From Plantactinospora sp040120695 (GTDB lineage Bacteria; Actinomycetota; Actinomycetes; Mycobacteriales; Micromonosporaceae): 64,000 nucleotides of DNA. The notes beneath the pieces are model-generated. The model did no database searches and was not told the DNA's origin. It saw nothing but the letters and a program-made list of their open reading frames with translations. The stretch covers positions 248,001-312,000 of the forward strand of contig NZ_JBEEAC010000005.1 of NCBI RefSeq assembly GCF_040120695.1. The letters run 5' to 3'. A program made the position numbers and the translations under genes. Positions 24,397 through 33,244 of the stretch are shown here, piece after piece; position 1 is the first letter of the stretch; each line of letters begins with the position of its first letter.

Positions 24397-24887
24397 GGCC
24401 GGTCATCCCGTACGTCGTCGCCGCCCTCCTCTTCGGGCTGGGCGTGTACGGCGTGCTCCGCCGCCGCAACGCCGTACTGGTGCTGATGGCAGTCGAGCTG
24501 ATGCTCAACGCCGTCAACCTGCTGCTGGTGACCGCCGACGCCGCCCCGCTGCACAGGGCCCTGGGGCACCCCGCCCCGGGCCCCGAGGGTGCCGCGCCGC
24601 TGCCGCTCACCGGGCAGGCGTTCACGCTCTTCGTCATCGTGATCGCCGCCGCCGAGGTGGGGGTGGGGCTGGCGATCGTGCTCCAGCTCTACCGGCTGCG
24701 TGGCACGGTCACCATCGACGACGTACGCCTCGACGCGCGCACCCCGGACACCGGGCCGCTGGCCGTCGTCGCGACCCCGGCCCGGACCGGAGCCGCCGGG
24801 ACGGCGGGATCCGCACCCGGAGAAGCGGGTCCGACGGCGGGATTGGCGCCCGGTGCGGCGGGTCCGACGGCGGGACCGGACCGGTGA
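24393..24887 (+). CDS. nuoK: NADH-quinone oxidoreductase subunit K, extended
   Basis: A 164-residue proton-pumping membrane subunit with three helices. Conserved Glu residues lie in LVLMAVELMLNAVNLLLV and VIVIAAAEVGVGLAIVLQLY. Normal NuoK is about 100 residues; here an 18-residue insert separates helices 2 and 3 and a tail of about 50 residues rich in Ala/Gly/Thr, with a repeated GPTAG motif, follows YRLRGTVTIDDVR. GTG 24393 overlaps the nuoJ stop by four bases, and its stop overlaps nuoL. Confidence 0.92.
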   Translation: MRPVIPYVVAALLFGLGVYGVLRRRNAVLVLMAVELMLNAVNLLLVTADAAPLHRALGHPAPGPEGAAPLPLTGQAFTLFVIVIAAAEVGVGLAIVLQLYRLRGTVTIDDVRLDARTPDTGPLAVVATPARTGAAGTAGSAPGEAGPTAGLAPGAAGPTAGPDR

Positions 24888-26824
24888 GCGCCGTGACGGT
24901 GCTCGCCGGGCTGCTGCCGGCCGTACCCTTCGGACTGGCCCTGGTCGGGCTGCTGCTGCCGCAGCGGTCCCGGACCGGTGCGGCGGCGCTCGGCATCGGT
25001 GGTGCGGCGGTGGCGCTGGCGGCGGCGATCGGGCTGGTCGTCGCGCTCGACGGCCGGGGTGCCGAGGCGAGCGCCGACTGGGTCGACTTCGGTGGGTTGT
25101 CGGTCACGCTCAGCCTCCGGCTGGACCCGGCCGCCGCCCTGGTCGCGGTCGCGGTGGCGGCGGTGGCGCTGGCGGTGCAGGTCTACTCGGTCGGCTACCT
25201 GCACGACGACGACCGGTACGCCCCGTACGCCGCCCAGGTGAGCCTCTTCACCGCCGCGATGCTGCTGGTGGTGGTGGCCGGTGACCTGATCATGCTGCTG
25301 GTCGGCTGGGAGGTGATGGGCATCTGCTCGTACCTGCTCATCGGTCACGACCGGCGGCTGCCGGAGGCGCCCGGCGCGGCCGTGAAGGCGTTCCTGGTGA
25401 CCCGGGTCGGCGACGTCGGCTTCCTGCTCGGCATCGTCGTCCTCGGCGTGCACGCCGGCAGCTTCCGGATCTCCGACGTGCTGGCCCACGACTTCGGCCC
25501 CGGCACGCTCACCGCCGCCTGCCTGCTGCTGCTCGCCGGGGTGGCCGGCAAGAGCGCCCAGTTCCCGCTGCACACCTGGCTGCCGGACGCGATGGCCGGC
25601 CCGACCCCGATCTCGGCGCTGATCCACGCCGCGACGATGGTGGCGGCCGGAATCTACGTGCTGACCCGGCTCTTCCCGCTCTACGAGCAGGCTCCGGTCG
25701 CGCTCGCCGTGCTCGGCGTGATGGCCGCGGTCACCCTGCTGCTCGGCGCGCTCGCCGCCACCGCGCAGGACGACATCAAGCGGGTGCTCGCCTGGTCGAC
25801 CGTCTCGCAGCTCGGCTACATGGCCGGGGCGCTGGCGGTCGGCTCGCCACCGGCCGCCCTCTTCCACCTGCTCAGCCACGCCGCCTTCAAGGCGCTGCTC
25901 TTCCTGGCCGCCGGCGCGGTGATCCACGCCGTCGGCAGCAACCTGATGTCCGCGATGGGTGGGCTGCGCCGGCCGATGCCGGTCACCTTCTGGTGCACCG
26001 CGATCGGGCTCGCCGCGCTGGCCGGGGTGCCGCCGCTGGCCGGGTTCTGGAGCAAGGACGGCATCCTGGTCGTCGCCGAGCAGGCGGCCCGGCACCACGC
26101 CGGCCCGACCGCCGCCTGGGTCGGCTGGCTGGTCTGGCTCGCCGGGCTGGTCGGGGTCGGGCTGACCGCCTGGTACGCCACCCGGCTGCTGCTGCGCACC
26201 TTCTTCGGCGCCTCCCGCGCGCAGACCCATCCGGTCGACACCCCGGCCGCGCATGCCAGTCCGGCGTCGGCGATCGACGCGCCGGCCGGGTCGCCGGCAC
26301 ACACCCCGCCCGGTCCGCCGCACGACCCGCCCGGGCTGCTGCGCTGGCCGGTGGTCCTGCTCGCGGTGCCGAGCGCGGCGCTCGGGCTGGCGGTCCTCGT
26401 CACCCCGTTCCGGGACGCGCTGGCGCTGGACGAGACGCACCTGGACAGCTTCGTGGTCATCCCGATGGCGCTGCTGCTGGCCGGCGCCGGGCTCGCCTGG
26501 TGGCGCTGGCGGGCCGATCCGGCCGCCGACCCGGCCACCGGACTGGGTCCGCTGCGCCCGGCCTTCGCCCGGGCCTTCTGGCTCGACGAGGCCCAGCACG
26601 CCCTGGTCGTACGCCCGGTGCGGGCGCTGGGCCGGCTCATCCGGCGCGGCGACGAAGGGCTGGTGGACGGGGCGGTCGAGGGGACCGGCCGGGGGACCGC
26701 CGGACTCGGCGGCGGGATGGAACTGCTGCACCGGGGCGGGATGCCCCGGGCGGTGGTGGCGGTACTCGGCGGCGCGCTGCTGCTCGGGCTCGCCGCCGTA
26801 CTGACCCTCGGGGGTGTGGCATGA
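24884..26824 (+). CDS. nuoL: NADH-quinone oxidoreductase subunit L
   Basis: A 646-residue antiporter-like proton-pump subunit with about 15-16 helices. Signature sequences: DLIMLLVGWEVMGICSYLLI (the key Glu), VTRVGDVGFLLGI, GKSAQFPLHTWLPDAMAGPT (conserved Lys) and LSHAAFKALLFLAAGAVIHA. The C-terminal part has the long amphipathic-helix region before FWLDEAQHALVVRPV. A Pro/Ala-rich loop (bases about 26230-26330) is longer than usual. GTG 24884 overlaps nuoK, and its stop overlaps the nuoM ATG by four bases. Confidence 0.95.
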   Translation: MSAVTVLAGLLPAVPFGLALVGLLLPQRSRTGAAALGIGGAAVALAAAIGLVVALDGRGAEASADWVDFGGLSVTLSLRLDPAAALVAVAVAAVALAVQVYSVGYLHDDDRYAPYAAQVSLFTAAMLLVVVAGDLIMLLVGWEVMGICSYLLIGHDRRLPEAPGAAVKAFLVTRVGDVGFLLGIVVLGVHAGSFRISDVLAHDFGPGTLTAACLLLLAGVAGKSAQFPLHTWLPDAMAGPTPISALIHAATMVAAGIYVLTRLFPLYEQAPVALAVLGVMAAVTLLLGALAATAQDDIKRVLAWSTVSQLGYMAGALAVGSPPAALFHLLSHAAFKALLFLAAGAVIHAVGSNLMSAMGGLRRPMPVTFWCTAIGLAALAGVPPLAGFWSKDGILVVAEQAARHHAGPTAAWVGWLVWLAGLVGVGLTAWYATRLLLRTFFGASRAQTHPVDTPAAHASPASAIDAPAGSPAHTPPGPPHDPPGLLRWPVVLLAVPSAALGLAVLVTPFRDALALDETHLDSFVVIPMALLLAGAGLAWWRWRADPAADPATGLGPLRPAFARAFWLDEAQHALVVRPVRALGRLIRRGDEGLVDGAVEGTGRGTAGLGGGMELLHRGGMPRAVVAVLGGALLLGLAAVLTLGGVA

Positions 26825-28359
26825 ACCTCGGCGGGACGGCGCTGGTCGCCACGCTGGCGGTGCCGGCGGTCGGCGCGGTGGTGCTCGCCCTGCTGCCGGG
26901 GCGGTTCGACCGGGCCGCCCGGATCACCGGTACCGCCTTCGCGGCGGTGACCCTGGTGATCGCCGCGCTGCTGACGGTCGGCGCCACCGACACCTGGGCG
27001 GTCTACGATCCGTCTCCACCCGGGGCGCCGGTGGGCGCGGCACCGGCCATCTGGCCGTGGCACCGGGTGGACCTGACCTGGGTACCCGGCCTCGACCTGC
27101 GCTTCCAGCTCGGAGTCGACGGGGTCTCCTATCCACTGGTGGTGCTGACCGCGCTGCTGACCCTGCTCTGCTGCGCGTACACCTGGTGGCGGGTGCCGGC
27201 GCCGGGCCGGGGCCGCAGCCTCGTCGCGCTGCTGCTGGTGGTCGAGGTCGGCATCCTCGGCACCTTCCTCGCCCTCGACCTGGTGCTCTTCTTCCTCTTC
27301 TTCGAGGTCGTGCTCCTGCCGATGTACGCGATCATCGCGGTCTGGGGTGGCGAGGACCGGCAGCACGCGGCCCGGAAGTTCGCCCTCTACACCCTCTTCG
27401 GCTCGGTACTGCTGCTGGTCGGCGTCTTCACCGTGGTCGCCGCCGCCGGCACCGCAGACCTGACCGTGCTGACCGGCGGCACCGGACTGTCCCGGGGTAC
27501 CCAGATCGCCGCGTTCGTCCTGCTGGCGATCGCGTTCGCGGTGAAGAGTCCGCTCTGGCCGCTGCACTCCTGGCTGCCGGACGCGCACACCCAGGCACCG
27601 ACGGTCGGCAGCGTGATCCTGGCCGGCGTACTGCTGAAGATGGGGACGTACGGGCTGATCCGGGTCGCGGTCGGGGTGGCGCCGGAGGGCGCCCGGGCGG
27701 CCGCCGGTGTGCTCGGGACCCTCGCGGTGGCGGCGATCATCGTCGGCTCGCTGGTCTGCCTGGCGCAGAGCGAGCTGAAGCGGCTGATCGCCTATTCCAG
27801 CGTCGGGCACATGGGGTTCGTGCTGCTCGGCATCGCTACGCTGACCGCCACCGGCATCCAGGCGGCGCTGATCGGCAACATCGCGCACGGCGTCATCACC
27901 GGCCTGCTCTTCTTCCTCGCCGGGGCGATCAAGGACCGGGCGCACACCGGGGCGCTGGCAGAGCTGGGCGGGCTGCGCGAGAGTACGCCCCGACTAGCCG
28001 GGCTGCTCGGCTTCGCCGCCATCGCCTCGCTCGGGCTGCCCGGCCTGGCCGGATTCTGGGGCGAGGCCTTCGCGGTGGTGGCCGCCTGGCGGGTGGGCGG
28101 TCCACTCTGGACCACCCTGGCCGTACTGGCCGCGCTCGGCGGGGCGCTGACCGCGGCGTACCTGCTGCGGCTGCTGCGCCGGGTCACGCACGGGCCGGCC
28201 AGCCCTGCCGTGCTGACCCTGACGCCGGGACTGGCTGGTGCCGAGTTGCTCGCCTGGGGGCCGCTGGTGCTGCTGGCGCTGGCCATCGGGCTCGCCCCGA
28301 CCCTGGTGCTCGGCTTTGCCGAGGTGCCGGTCGGGGCACTACTGGAGGCGATCCGATGA
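26821..28359 (+). CDS. nuoM: NADH-quinone oxidoreductase subunit M
   Basis: A 512-residue antiporter-like proton-pump subunit. Conserved regions: LDLVLFFLFFEVVLLPMYAI (essential Glu), AFAVKSPLWPLHSWLPDAHT (essential Lys), GSVILAGVLLKMGTYGLIRV, LIAYSSVGHMGFVLLGI and the broken-helix stretch around GVITGLLFFLAGAIKDR. ATG 26821 overlaps the nuoL stop (ATGA). The stop is 31 nt before nuoN, the only gap in the I-N block. Confidence 0.96.
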   Translation: MNLGGTALVATLAVPAVGAVVLALLPGRFDRAARITGTAFAAVTLVIAALLTVGATDTWAVYDPSPPGAPVGAAPAIWPWHRVDLTWVPGLDLRFQLGVDGVSYPLVVLTALLTLLCCAYTWWRVPAPGRGRSLVALLLVVEVGILGTFLALDLVLFFLFFEVVLLPMYAIIAVWGGEDRQHAARKFALYTLFGSVLLLVGVFTVVAAAGTADLTVLTGGTGLSRGTQIAAFVLLAIAFAVKSPLWPLHSWLPDAHTQAPTVGSVILAGVLLKMGTYGLIRVAVGVAPEGARAAAGVLGTLAVAAIIVGSLVCLAQSELKRLIAYSSVGHMGFVLLGIATLTATGIQAALIGNIAHGVITGLLFFLAGAIKDRAHTGALAELGGLRESTPRLAGLLGFAAIASLGLPGLAGFWGEAFAVVAAWRVGGPLWTTLAVLAALGGALTAAYLLRLLRRVTHGPASPAVLTLTPGLAGAELLAWGPLVLLALAIGLAPTLVLGFAEVPVGALLEAIR

Positions 28360-28390
28360 GCCGCGTCCAGCGGGTCGGGCGGGGGGCGTC

Positions 28391-29983
28391 GTGATCCAGA
28401 GCGTGGACAACGTGGCGCTGCTGCCGGCGTACCTGGCGGCCGGCACCGCCGTACTCGTGCTCCTGGCCGACCTGCTGATCGCCCGGCGCGGCGCGACGGT
28501 GGCCGTCTTCGCGGCGGGTGCCGCCGCCACCGCGCTCGGCGCGGTGCTGGTCGGTGCCGCCGGGGCCCGACGGACGTTCTGCGCCGGGACCGACTGCTCC
28601 TATCTGGCCGGCGGCCGGGCGGCGCTGGTCGGCTGCCTCTTCGCGCTGCTCACCCTCGGGGTGCTGGCACTCTCCGCCCCGCTGCTGCGCTCCGGGCAGG
28701 TGCCGCCGGGGGAGTACTGCTTCCTGCTCGCCTGCTCGATGACCGGCGGCGTGGTACTCGGCGCGGCCGGCGACCTGATCACCCTGATCGTCGCCCTGGA
28801 GACGCTGACCCTGCCGCTCTACGTGCTGGTCGGGCTCCGGCACCGCAGCGTCGCCGGTGCCGAGGCGGCGCTGACCTTCTTCGTGGTCAGCGTGGTGGCC
28901 ACCGCGATCACCCTGCTCGGCGCCGCGCTGCTCTACGCGGTCACCGGGGCGGTGCACCTGAGCCGGCTCGACGCGGTCTTCACGGCCGAGGCGAACCGGC
29001 CGGTCGCGGTCGGCGGCGGCTTCCCGGAGGGGCCGCCCCTGCTGGGCCTGCCGCTGACCGTGGTCGCGGTGGCGTTGATCGTGCTCGGCCTCGCCTTCAA
29101 GGTCGCGGCGGTGCCGTTCCACGCCTGGGCGCCGGCCACCTACGACGGCGCCCCGGTGCCGGTGGCGGCGTACCTGTCGACCGCCTCCAAGCTCGGCGGG
29201 GTGGTGGCGCTGCTCGCGGTCACCGCGGCCGCCCTGCCGGCCCGGCTGACCGGTCCGCTGTTGGCGGTGGTGGCGGTGTCGACGATGACCGTCGGCAACC
29301 TGGTGGCGCTCCGGCAGCGCCGGATGGTCCGGCTGCTGGCCTGGTCGTCGGTGGCGCAGGCGGGCTACATCGTCGCCCCGCTCGGCGCGTTGGCACTGTC
29401 GTCGGGGCGGGGTGCGGAGGCGATCGACACGGCGGTGGCCGCCGCGGTCGCGTACACGGTCTTCTTCGTGGTACTGGAACTGGCCGCGTTCGGTGCGGTG
29501 GTGGCGCTGCGGCCGGCGGTCGCCGACGGGGGCGAGATCGCGGACTACCGGGGGGCGGCCCGGCGCCGGCCGTGGGTCGGCGCGGCGTTCGTGCTCGCCC
29601 TGGTCGGGCTGGCCGGCCTGCCGCCGGGGCTGGCCGGGCTCTTCGCCAAGGTCACTGTCGTACGGTCCCTGCTGGCTGGTGACGCCGGCTGGCTCGCCGT
29701 GGTGGTGGCGCTGAACGCGGTGATCGGGCTCGCCTACTACCTGCGGGCCGCCGCCATCCTCTATGCCCCGGAGCCGGCCGCCGCCCGGGCCGGCGACGCC
29801 GCCGCCGCACCGGTCGTACCGGCCGAGCCGGGCGCACCCGCCGTGCCGCCCGGCGCTCCGGTGCCGGCTGCGGAACCGGTCCGGCCAGCCTGGGCGGTTG
29901 TCGCCGCGCTGGCCCTGGCCACCGTGATCGCGATCGTCGTCGGCTTCGCACCGCAACTCGTCCTGGACGTCGCCGGACTGTGA
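28391..29983 (+). CDS. nuoN: NADH-quinone oxidoreductase subunit N
   Basis: A 530-residue antiporter-like membrane subunit, last gene of the nuo block. Landmarks: DLITLIVALETLTLPLYVLV (conserved Glu), VVALIVLGLAFKVAAVPFHA-type region (ALIVLGLAFKVAAVPFHAWA, key Lys), TYDGAPVPVAAYLSTASKLG, LAWSSVAQAGYIVAPL and LPPGLAGLFAKVTVVRSLL. Near the C-terminus is an Ala/Pro-rich loop before the last helix. GTG 28391 starts about ten residues before the first helix. The 130 bases after it (29984-30113) are non-coding and must contain the htpX promoter. Confidence 0.95.
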   Translation: MIQSVDNVALLPAYLAAGTAVLVLLADLLIARRGATVAVFAAGAAATALGAVLVGAAGARRTFCAGTDCSYLAGGRAALVGCLFALLTLGVLALSAPLLRSGQVPPGEYCFLLACSMTGGVVLGAAGDLITLIVALETLTLPLYVLVGLRHRSVAGAEAALTFFVVSVVATAITLLGAALLYAVTGAVHLSRLDAVFTAEANRPVAVGGGFPEGPPLLGLPLTVVAVALIVLGLAFKVAAVPFHAWAPATYDGAPVPVAAYLSTASKLGGVVALLAVTAAALPARLTGPLLAVVAVSTMTVGNLVALRQRRMVRLLAWSSVAQAGYIVAPLGALALSSGRGAEAIDTAVAAAVAYTVFFVVLELAAFGAVVALRPAVADGGEIADYRGAARRRPWVGAAFVLALVGLAGLPPGLAGLFAKVTVVRSLLAGDAGWLAVVVALNAVIGLAYYLRAAAILYAPEPAAARAGDAAAAPVVPAEPGAPAVPPGAPVPAAEPVRPAWAVVAALALATVIAIVVGFAPQLVLDVAGL

Positions 29984-30113
29984 GATTGGCCGCTCCGAGC
30001 CGTGGTTGGGGCGCTTTCTCAGGCAACTCACAGTCATATCCGGATTGTTGAGGGGGTAGTCCGGTGTTGGAACGGTCAGTGGGTCCACCGGCCCACGCAC
30101 CGAAGGAGTTATC

Positions 30114-31001
30114 GTGCATAGCCATCACAACCGGCTCAAGACAGCCGCGCTACTTGGCCTGCTCACCGCTCTGATCCTCGGCGTCGGTTACTGGTTCGGC
30201 GGCAGCGGCGGGTTGGTCATCGCCGTAGTCGTCTCGCTGGCCATGAACGGGGCCAGCTATTTCTGGTCGGACAAGCTCGCGCTGCGCGCCATGCGGGCAC
30301 AGCCGGTCACCGAGGCCGAATTCCCGGCGCTCTACCAGATGGTCCGCGAGCTGGCCGCCGAGGCGAAGCAGCCGATGCCCCGGCTGTACGTCAGCCCGAC
30401 CATGCAGCCCAACGCGTTCGCCACCGGACGGAACCCGCAGAACGCCGCGGTCGCCGTGACCCGGGGCATTACGCAGATCCTGGACTACCGGGAGTTGCGG
30501 GGCGTCATCGGTCACGAGCTGTCCCACGTCTACAACCGGGACATCCTGATCTCCAGCGTGGCCGCCGGCCTGGCCGGCATCATCACCATGCTGGCCTACT
30601 TCGCCTGGTTCCTCCCGCTGGGCGGGGACGACGAGGACTCGCCGAACCCGGCCGTACTGCTGCTGACGCTGATCCTCGGCCCGATCGCGGCCAGCCTGAT
30701 CCAGCTTGCCATCAGCCGTAACCGGGAGTTCCAGGCGGACGCCTCGGGTGCCGCGCTGACCCGCGACCCGCTGGCGCTGGCCAGCGCGCTACGCAAGATC
30801 CACGCTGGCACCAGGGCGCTGCCGCTGCCGGCCGACAACCGGCTGACCAGCACCGCCCACCTCATGATCGACAACCCCTTCAAGGGTGGTGGCATGGCGA
30901 ACCTCTTCTCCACCCACCCGAAGATGGAGGAGCGGGTGCACCGGCTGGAGCAGATGGCGGGGCTCAACGTCGGCCCGGTCCAGTACCGGCGCGGACGCTG
31001 A
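30114..31001 (+). CDS. htpX: HtpX-type M48 membrane metalloprotease
   Basis: A 295-residue membrane zinc endoprotease that degrades misfolded membrane proteins. Two N-terminal helices (about 11-50) precede the protease domain. The zinc site is GVIGHELSHVYNRD (HExxH, about residues 138-151) with the third ligand in SRNREFQADASGA. YVSPTMQPNAFATGRNPQNA is the typical HtpX substrate loop. Two further helices follow HExxH. GTG 30114 has AAGGAG six bases upstream. It faces the convergent zinc-ribbon gene across a strong terminator. Presumed envelope-stress control is not visible in the promoter. Confidence 0.95.
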   Translation: MHSHHNRLKTAALLGLLTALILGVGYWFGGSGGLVIAVVVSLAMNGASYFWSDKLALRAMRAQPVTEAEFPALYQMVRELAAEAKQPMPRLYVSPTMQPNAFATGRNPQNAAVAVTRGITQILDYRELRGVIGHELSHVYNRDILISSVAAGLAGIITMLAYFAWFLPLGGDDEDSPNPAVLLLTLILGPIAASLIQLAISRNREFQADASGAALTRDPLALASALRKIHAGTRALPLPADNRLTSTAHLMIDNPFKGGGMANLFSTHPKMEERVHRLEQMAGLNVGPVQYRRGR

Positions 31002-31026
31002 CTCCACCGCCCACCACGACCGACCT

Positions 31027-31059
31027 GCGCCCGCTCACGCCTCAGGCGAGAGCGGGCGC
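31027..31059. terminator. Bidirectional terminator between htpX and the zinc-ribbon gene
   Basis: A 10-bp perfect stem, GCGCCCGCTC (31027-31036) with GAGCGGGCGC (31050-31059), encloses a second perfect stem CGCCT/AGGCG (31038-31048). It lies between convergent stops at 31001 and 31094 and is followed by GGTTT on the plus strand. Confidence 0.8.
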
Positions 31060-31093
31060 GGGTTTGCGCTGCCCCGATGGGCCGGAGCCGGAC

Positions 31094-33157
31094 CTATCCA
31101 CAGGAGTATCTGTTCGACCCCGAGGTGGAGACCGTCTTGCCGTCGCTCAACGTGACGGTGACCGTCCAGGAGACGGACGATCCACCGATGAACTCCCAGC
31201 CGTTGGTGTTCGGGATTCTGCGATCGAAGGACCGGCCGCTGAAATTGAGCGTCAACGTGTCGGAGTTGCTCGCCGGCCCGGTCTCGTTGGAACTGTAGGA
31301 GACCCGGGCGCTGCGGATGGTCGCCGAGGTGTTGGTCACGCTGCCAGTGATCGCAACGCCCCAGCCCCGGTCGACGCGGGTGCACTCGACCCGGCCGCTG
31401 GCCGAGATCCGGGCCTGCGGCGCCGGAGGCTTCGGCGCCGGAGCGGTGGTCTTGGCCGGTGGCTTCCGGCTCGGTGTCCGGGCCGGCTTCGGCGCCGACG
31501 CCGGGCGGGCGGGTCGGGGCGGAGCCTTACTGGCCTTCGGCGTCGGGCTCGCCTGCGGCGTCGGGCTCGGCTGCACGGCCGGCGCCGAGGTCGGAGCGGC
31601 CGGCAACGGCGAGCCGAGCGCCAGCTCGGGCTCGGTCGGCGCCGCCGCGGGAGGGGCTTTGCCGGACCGGCCGCCGTCGTTCACCGCCAGGCTCACGCCG
31701 ACCCCGACCAGCACGACCGTGGCCGCCGCCAGCGGCAACAACAGCCGCCTGCCGGCCCGCGGCACGTCGGAGTCCGGGGACTGATCCGGTACGGTGACGG
31801 CCGCCGTCCGTCCGGCGGTCGACTGCTTCACCACACCGCCCCGGTCGGCTCCTGCCCGATTGCTGGACGCCCCCTCGACCGCTGCGCCGGGTGTGGTCGT
31901 GGCCGGCTCGGCGGGTCGGGCCTTGGCCGGTTCGGCGGGTGTGGTCTTAGCCGGCTCTGCGGGTGTGGTCTTGGCCGGCTCTGCGGGTCGGGCCTTGGCC
32001 GGCTCTGCGGGTCGGGCCTTGGCCGGCTCAGCGGGTCGGGACTCGACCGGCTCTGCAGACGAACCGACGGTGACCTCGCCAGCGAGGGAAGGAACACCGA
32101 CCTCGTCCGGCCCGGGGCCGCTGGCCGGTGCGGCGGCAGGTGTCGCCGCTGGCGGTGCGCCGCGCCGCCGACCGATCCGGGCCAGCTTGCCCAACGTGCC
32201 TCGGAAGCCCGGCCCGGCGAGCTTGCCGGAATCACCCGGCTCGATCGTTGGCGTCACCGGGCCGGGTTGTGCGGTCCCTGCGCTACCCGACCCGGTTCGG
32301 CGCTTCCCCTCCGGTGCGGGCGCTTTCGTCGCTTCGGACACTCCGACCGAAGCAGCCGGCCCCTCGGCCGCGGCGACAGCCGGCGCCTTCTCTCCGGCTG
32401 TTTTAACCGGCGGAGTCTTCGTGACTGGTCTGGCCGGTGGTGCCTGCTCGGCTGTCCTGGGCGGCGGGGACTTCGTTGCTGTTTTGGCCGGCGCCTTCTC
32501 GGCGGTTCTGGCTGCCAGCACCTCGCCGACCACTGTCGTCGGTCTGGCAGTTGGGGCCTTCTCAGCCGTTGGGGCCTTCTCAGCGGATGGGGCCTTCTTG
32601 GCGGGTGGGGCTTTCTTGCCCGGCGGTGCGGCCTTATCTGCGGGTGCGGCCTCCTTGGCCGGTGACGTCGCCCTATCGGGTTGCGGTGCGGCCTTCTCGG
32701 CCGGTCTGGTCGGTTCGGCCGGTCTGGTCGGCTCGGCCGGGGTGGCAGGTGCGGTCGGCTCGGTTGAGCCGGCCTGCCCAGCCGACTTCGCCGGTACGGC
32801 CGACTTCGCGGCTCCGGCGGACTTCGCGATCCTGGCCGACCTGGTGGCCCTGGCTGCCTTCGTCGGTCTGGCCGACCTCGCCAGCCTGGCCGACTTCGTG
32901 ATTCTGACCGCCTTCGCCGGTCTGGTCGGCTCAGAAGGCGCTACCGCTGCAGGTGCTGCGGTCGGCCCGTCGGAGGCACCGGCCGCAGCGGCCGGTTCGG
33001 CAGGTACGGCCGGTTCGGACAGGTCAGCGCTCGCCGCCTGCTCCGGTGGCTGCTCGGGCTGAGACACCGCCAGGAGAGCCCCGCAGCCCGGATTGAGGCA
33101 GTAGACCGAGTCGTCCTCGTCCGGTTCCCCACAGGCAGGGCAAATGATCACAGGCAA
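31094..33157 (-). CDS. Zinc-ribbon, repeat-rich, single-pass membrane protein of the T7SS locus
   Basis: A 687-residue protein I do not recognise as a whole. It begins with a zinc ribbon (CPACG, then CLNPGCG within the first 30 residues). About 440 residues of Ala/Pro/Lys/Thr low-complexity sequence follow, including a 24-nt (8-residue) tandem repeat. One membrane helix (LLLPLAAATVVLVGVGVSLA, about 485-505) and a Pro-rich stalk lead to a C-terminal domain of about 95 residues with a beta-sandwich look (RVECTRVDRGWGVAITGSVT; WTVTVTLSDGKTVSTSGSNR). Topology suggests a cytoplasmic ribbon and an external Ig-like domain. It is the last gene of the minus-strand run after eccC. The apparent start is TTG 33157 with GGTGAG upstream; GTG 33151 is possible. 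Confidence 0.6.
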   Translation of the reverse strand: MPVIICPACGEPDEDDSVYCLNPGCGALLAVSQPEQPPEQAASADLSEPAVPAEPAAAAGASDGPTAAPAAVAPSEPTRPAKAVRITKSARLARSARPTKAARATRSARIAKSAGAAKSAVPAKSAGQAGSTEPTAPATPAEPTRPAEPTRPAEKAAPQPDRATSPAKEAAPADKAAPPGKKAPPAKKAPSAEKAPTAEKAPTARPTTVVGEVLAARTAEKAPAKTATKSPPPRTAEQAPPARPVTKTPPVKTAGEKAPAVAAAEGPAASVGVSEATKAPAPEGKRRTGSGSAGTAQPGPVTPTIEPGDSGKLAGPGFRGTLGKLARIGRRRGAPPAATPAAAPASGPGPDEVGVPSLAGEVTVGSSAEPVESRPAEPAKARPAEPAKARPAEPAKTTPAEPAKTTPAEPAKARPAEPATTTPGAAVEGASSNRAGADRGGVVKQSTAGRTAAVTVPDQSPDSDVPRAGRRLLLPLAAATVVLVGVGVSLAVNDGGRSGKAPPAAAPTEPELALGSPLPAAPTSAPAVQPSPTPQASPTPKASKAPPRPARPASAPKPARTPSRKPPAKTTAPAPKPPAPQARISASGRVECTRVDRGWGVAITGSVTNTSATIRSARVSYSSNETGPASNSDTLTLNFSGRSFDRRIPNTNGWEFIGGSSVSWTVTVTLSDGKTVSTSGSNRYSCG
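31891..32058. repeat. 24-nt in-frame tandem repeat (about seven units)
   Basis: On the minus strand, consecutive 8-residue units of the type ARPAEPAK / TTPAEPAK are encoded by about seven near-identical 24-nt units within the zinc-ribbon protein gene. Confidence 0.75.
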
Positions 33158-33244
33158 CAGATGCTCACCGTTTCAGACGTTCGGGTTCGGCCGGTAGGGC
33201 CGTACGCCCAGAGGTCGCCGGATGCTCGGCAGGGCGGCTTGGAA

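Noticed and set aside
24689..27945. Very long open frames on the minus strand opposite nuoK-nuoM (up to about 700 codons)
   Set aside because: They are antisense shadows of strongly conserved nuo genes; their products are His/Arg/Gln/Pro-rich without domains and arise from G+C-biased codons.
31891..32058. Regular 24-nt repeats considered as a CRISPR array
   Set aside because: Units are contiguous with no unique spacers and lie in frame inside a coding gene; no cas genes are present.
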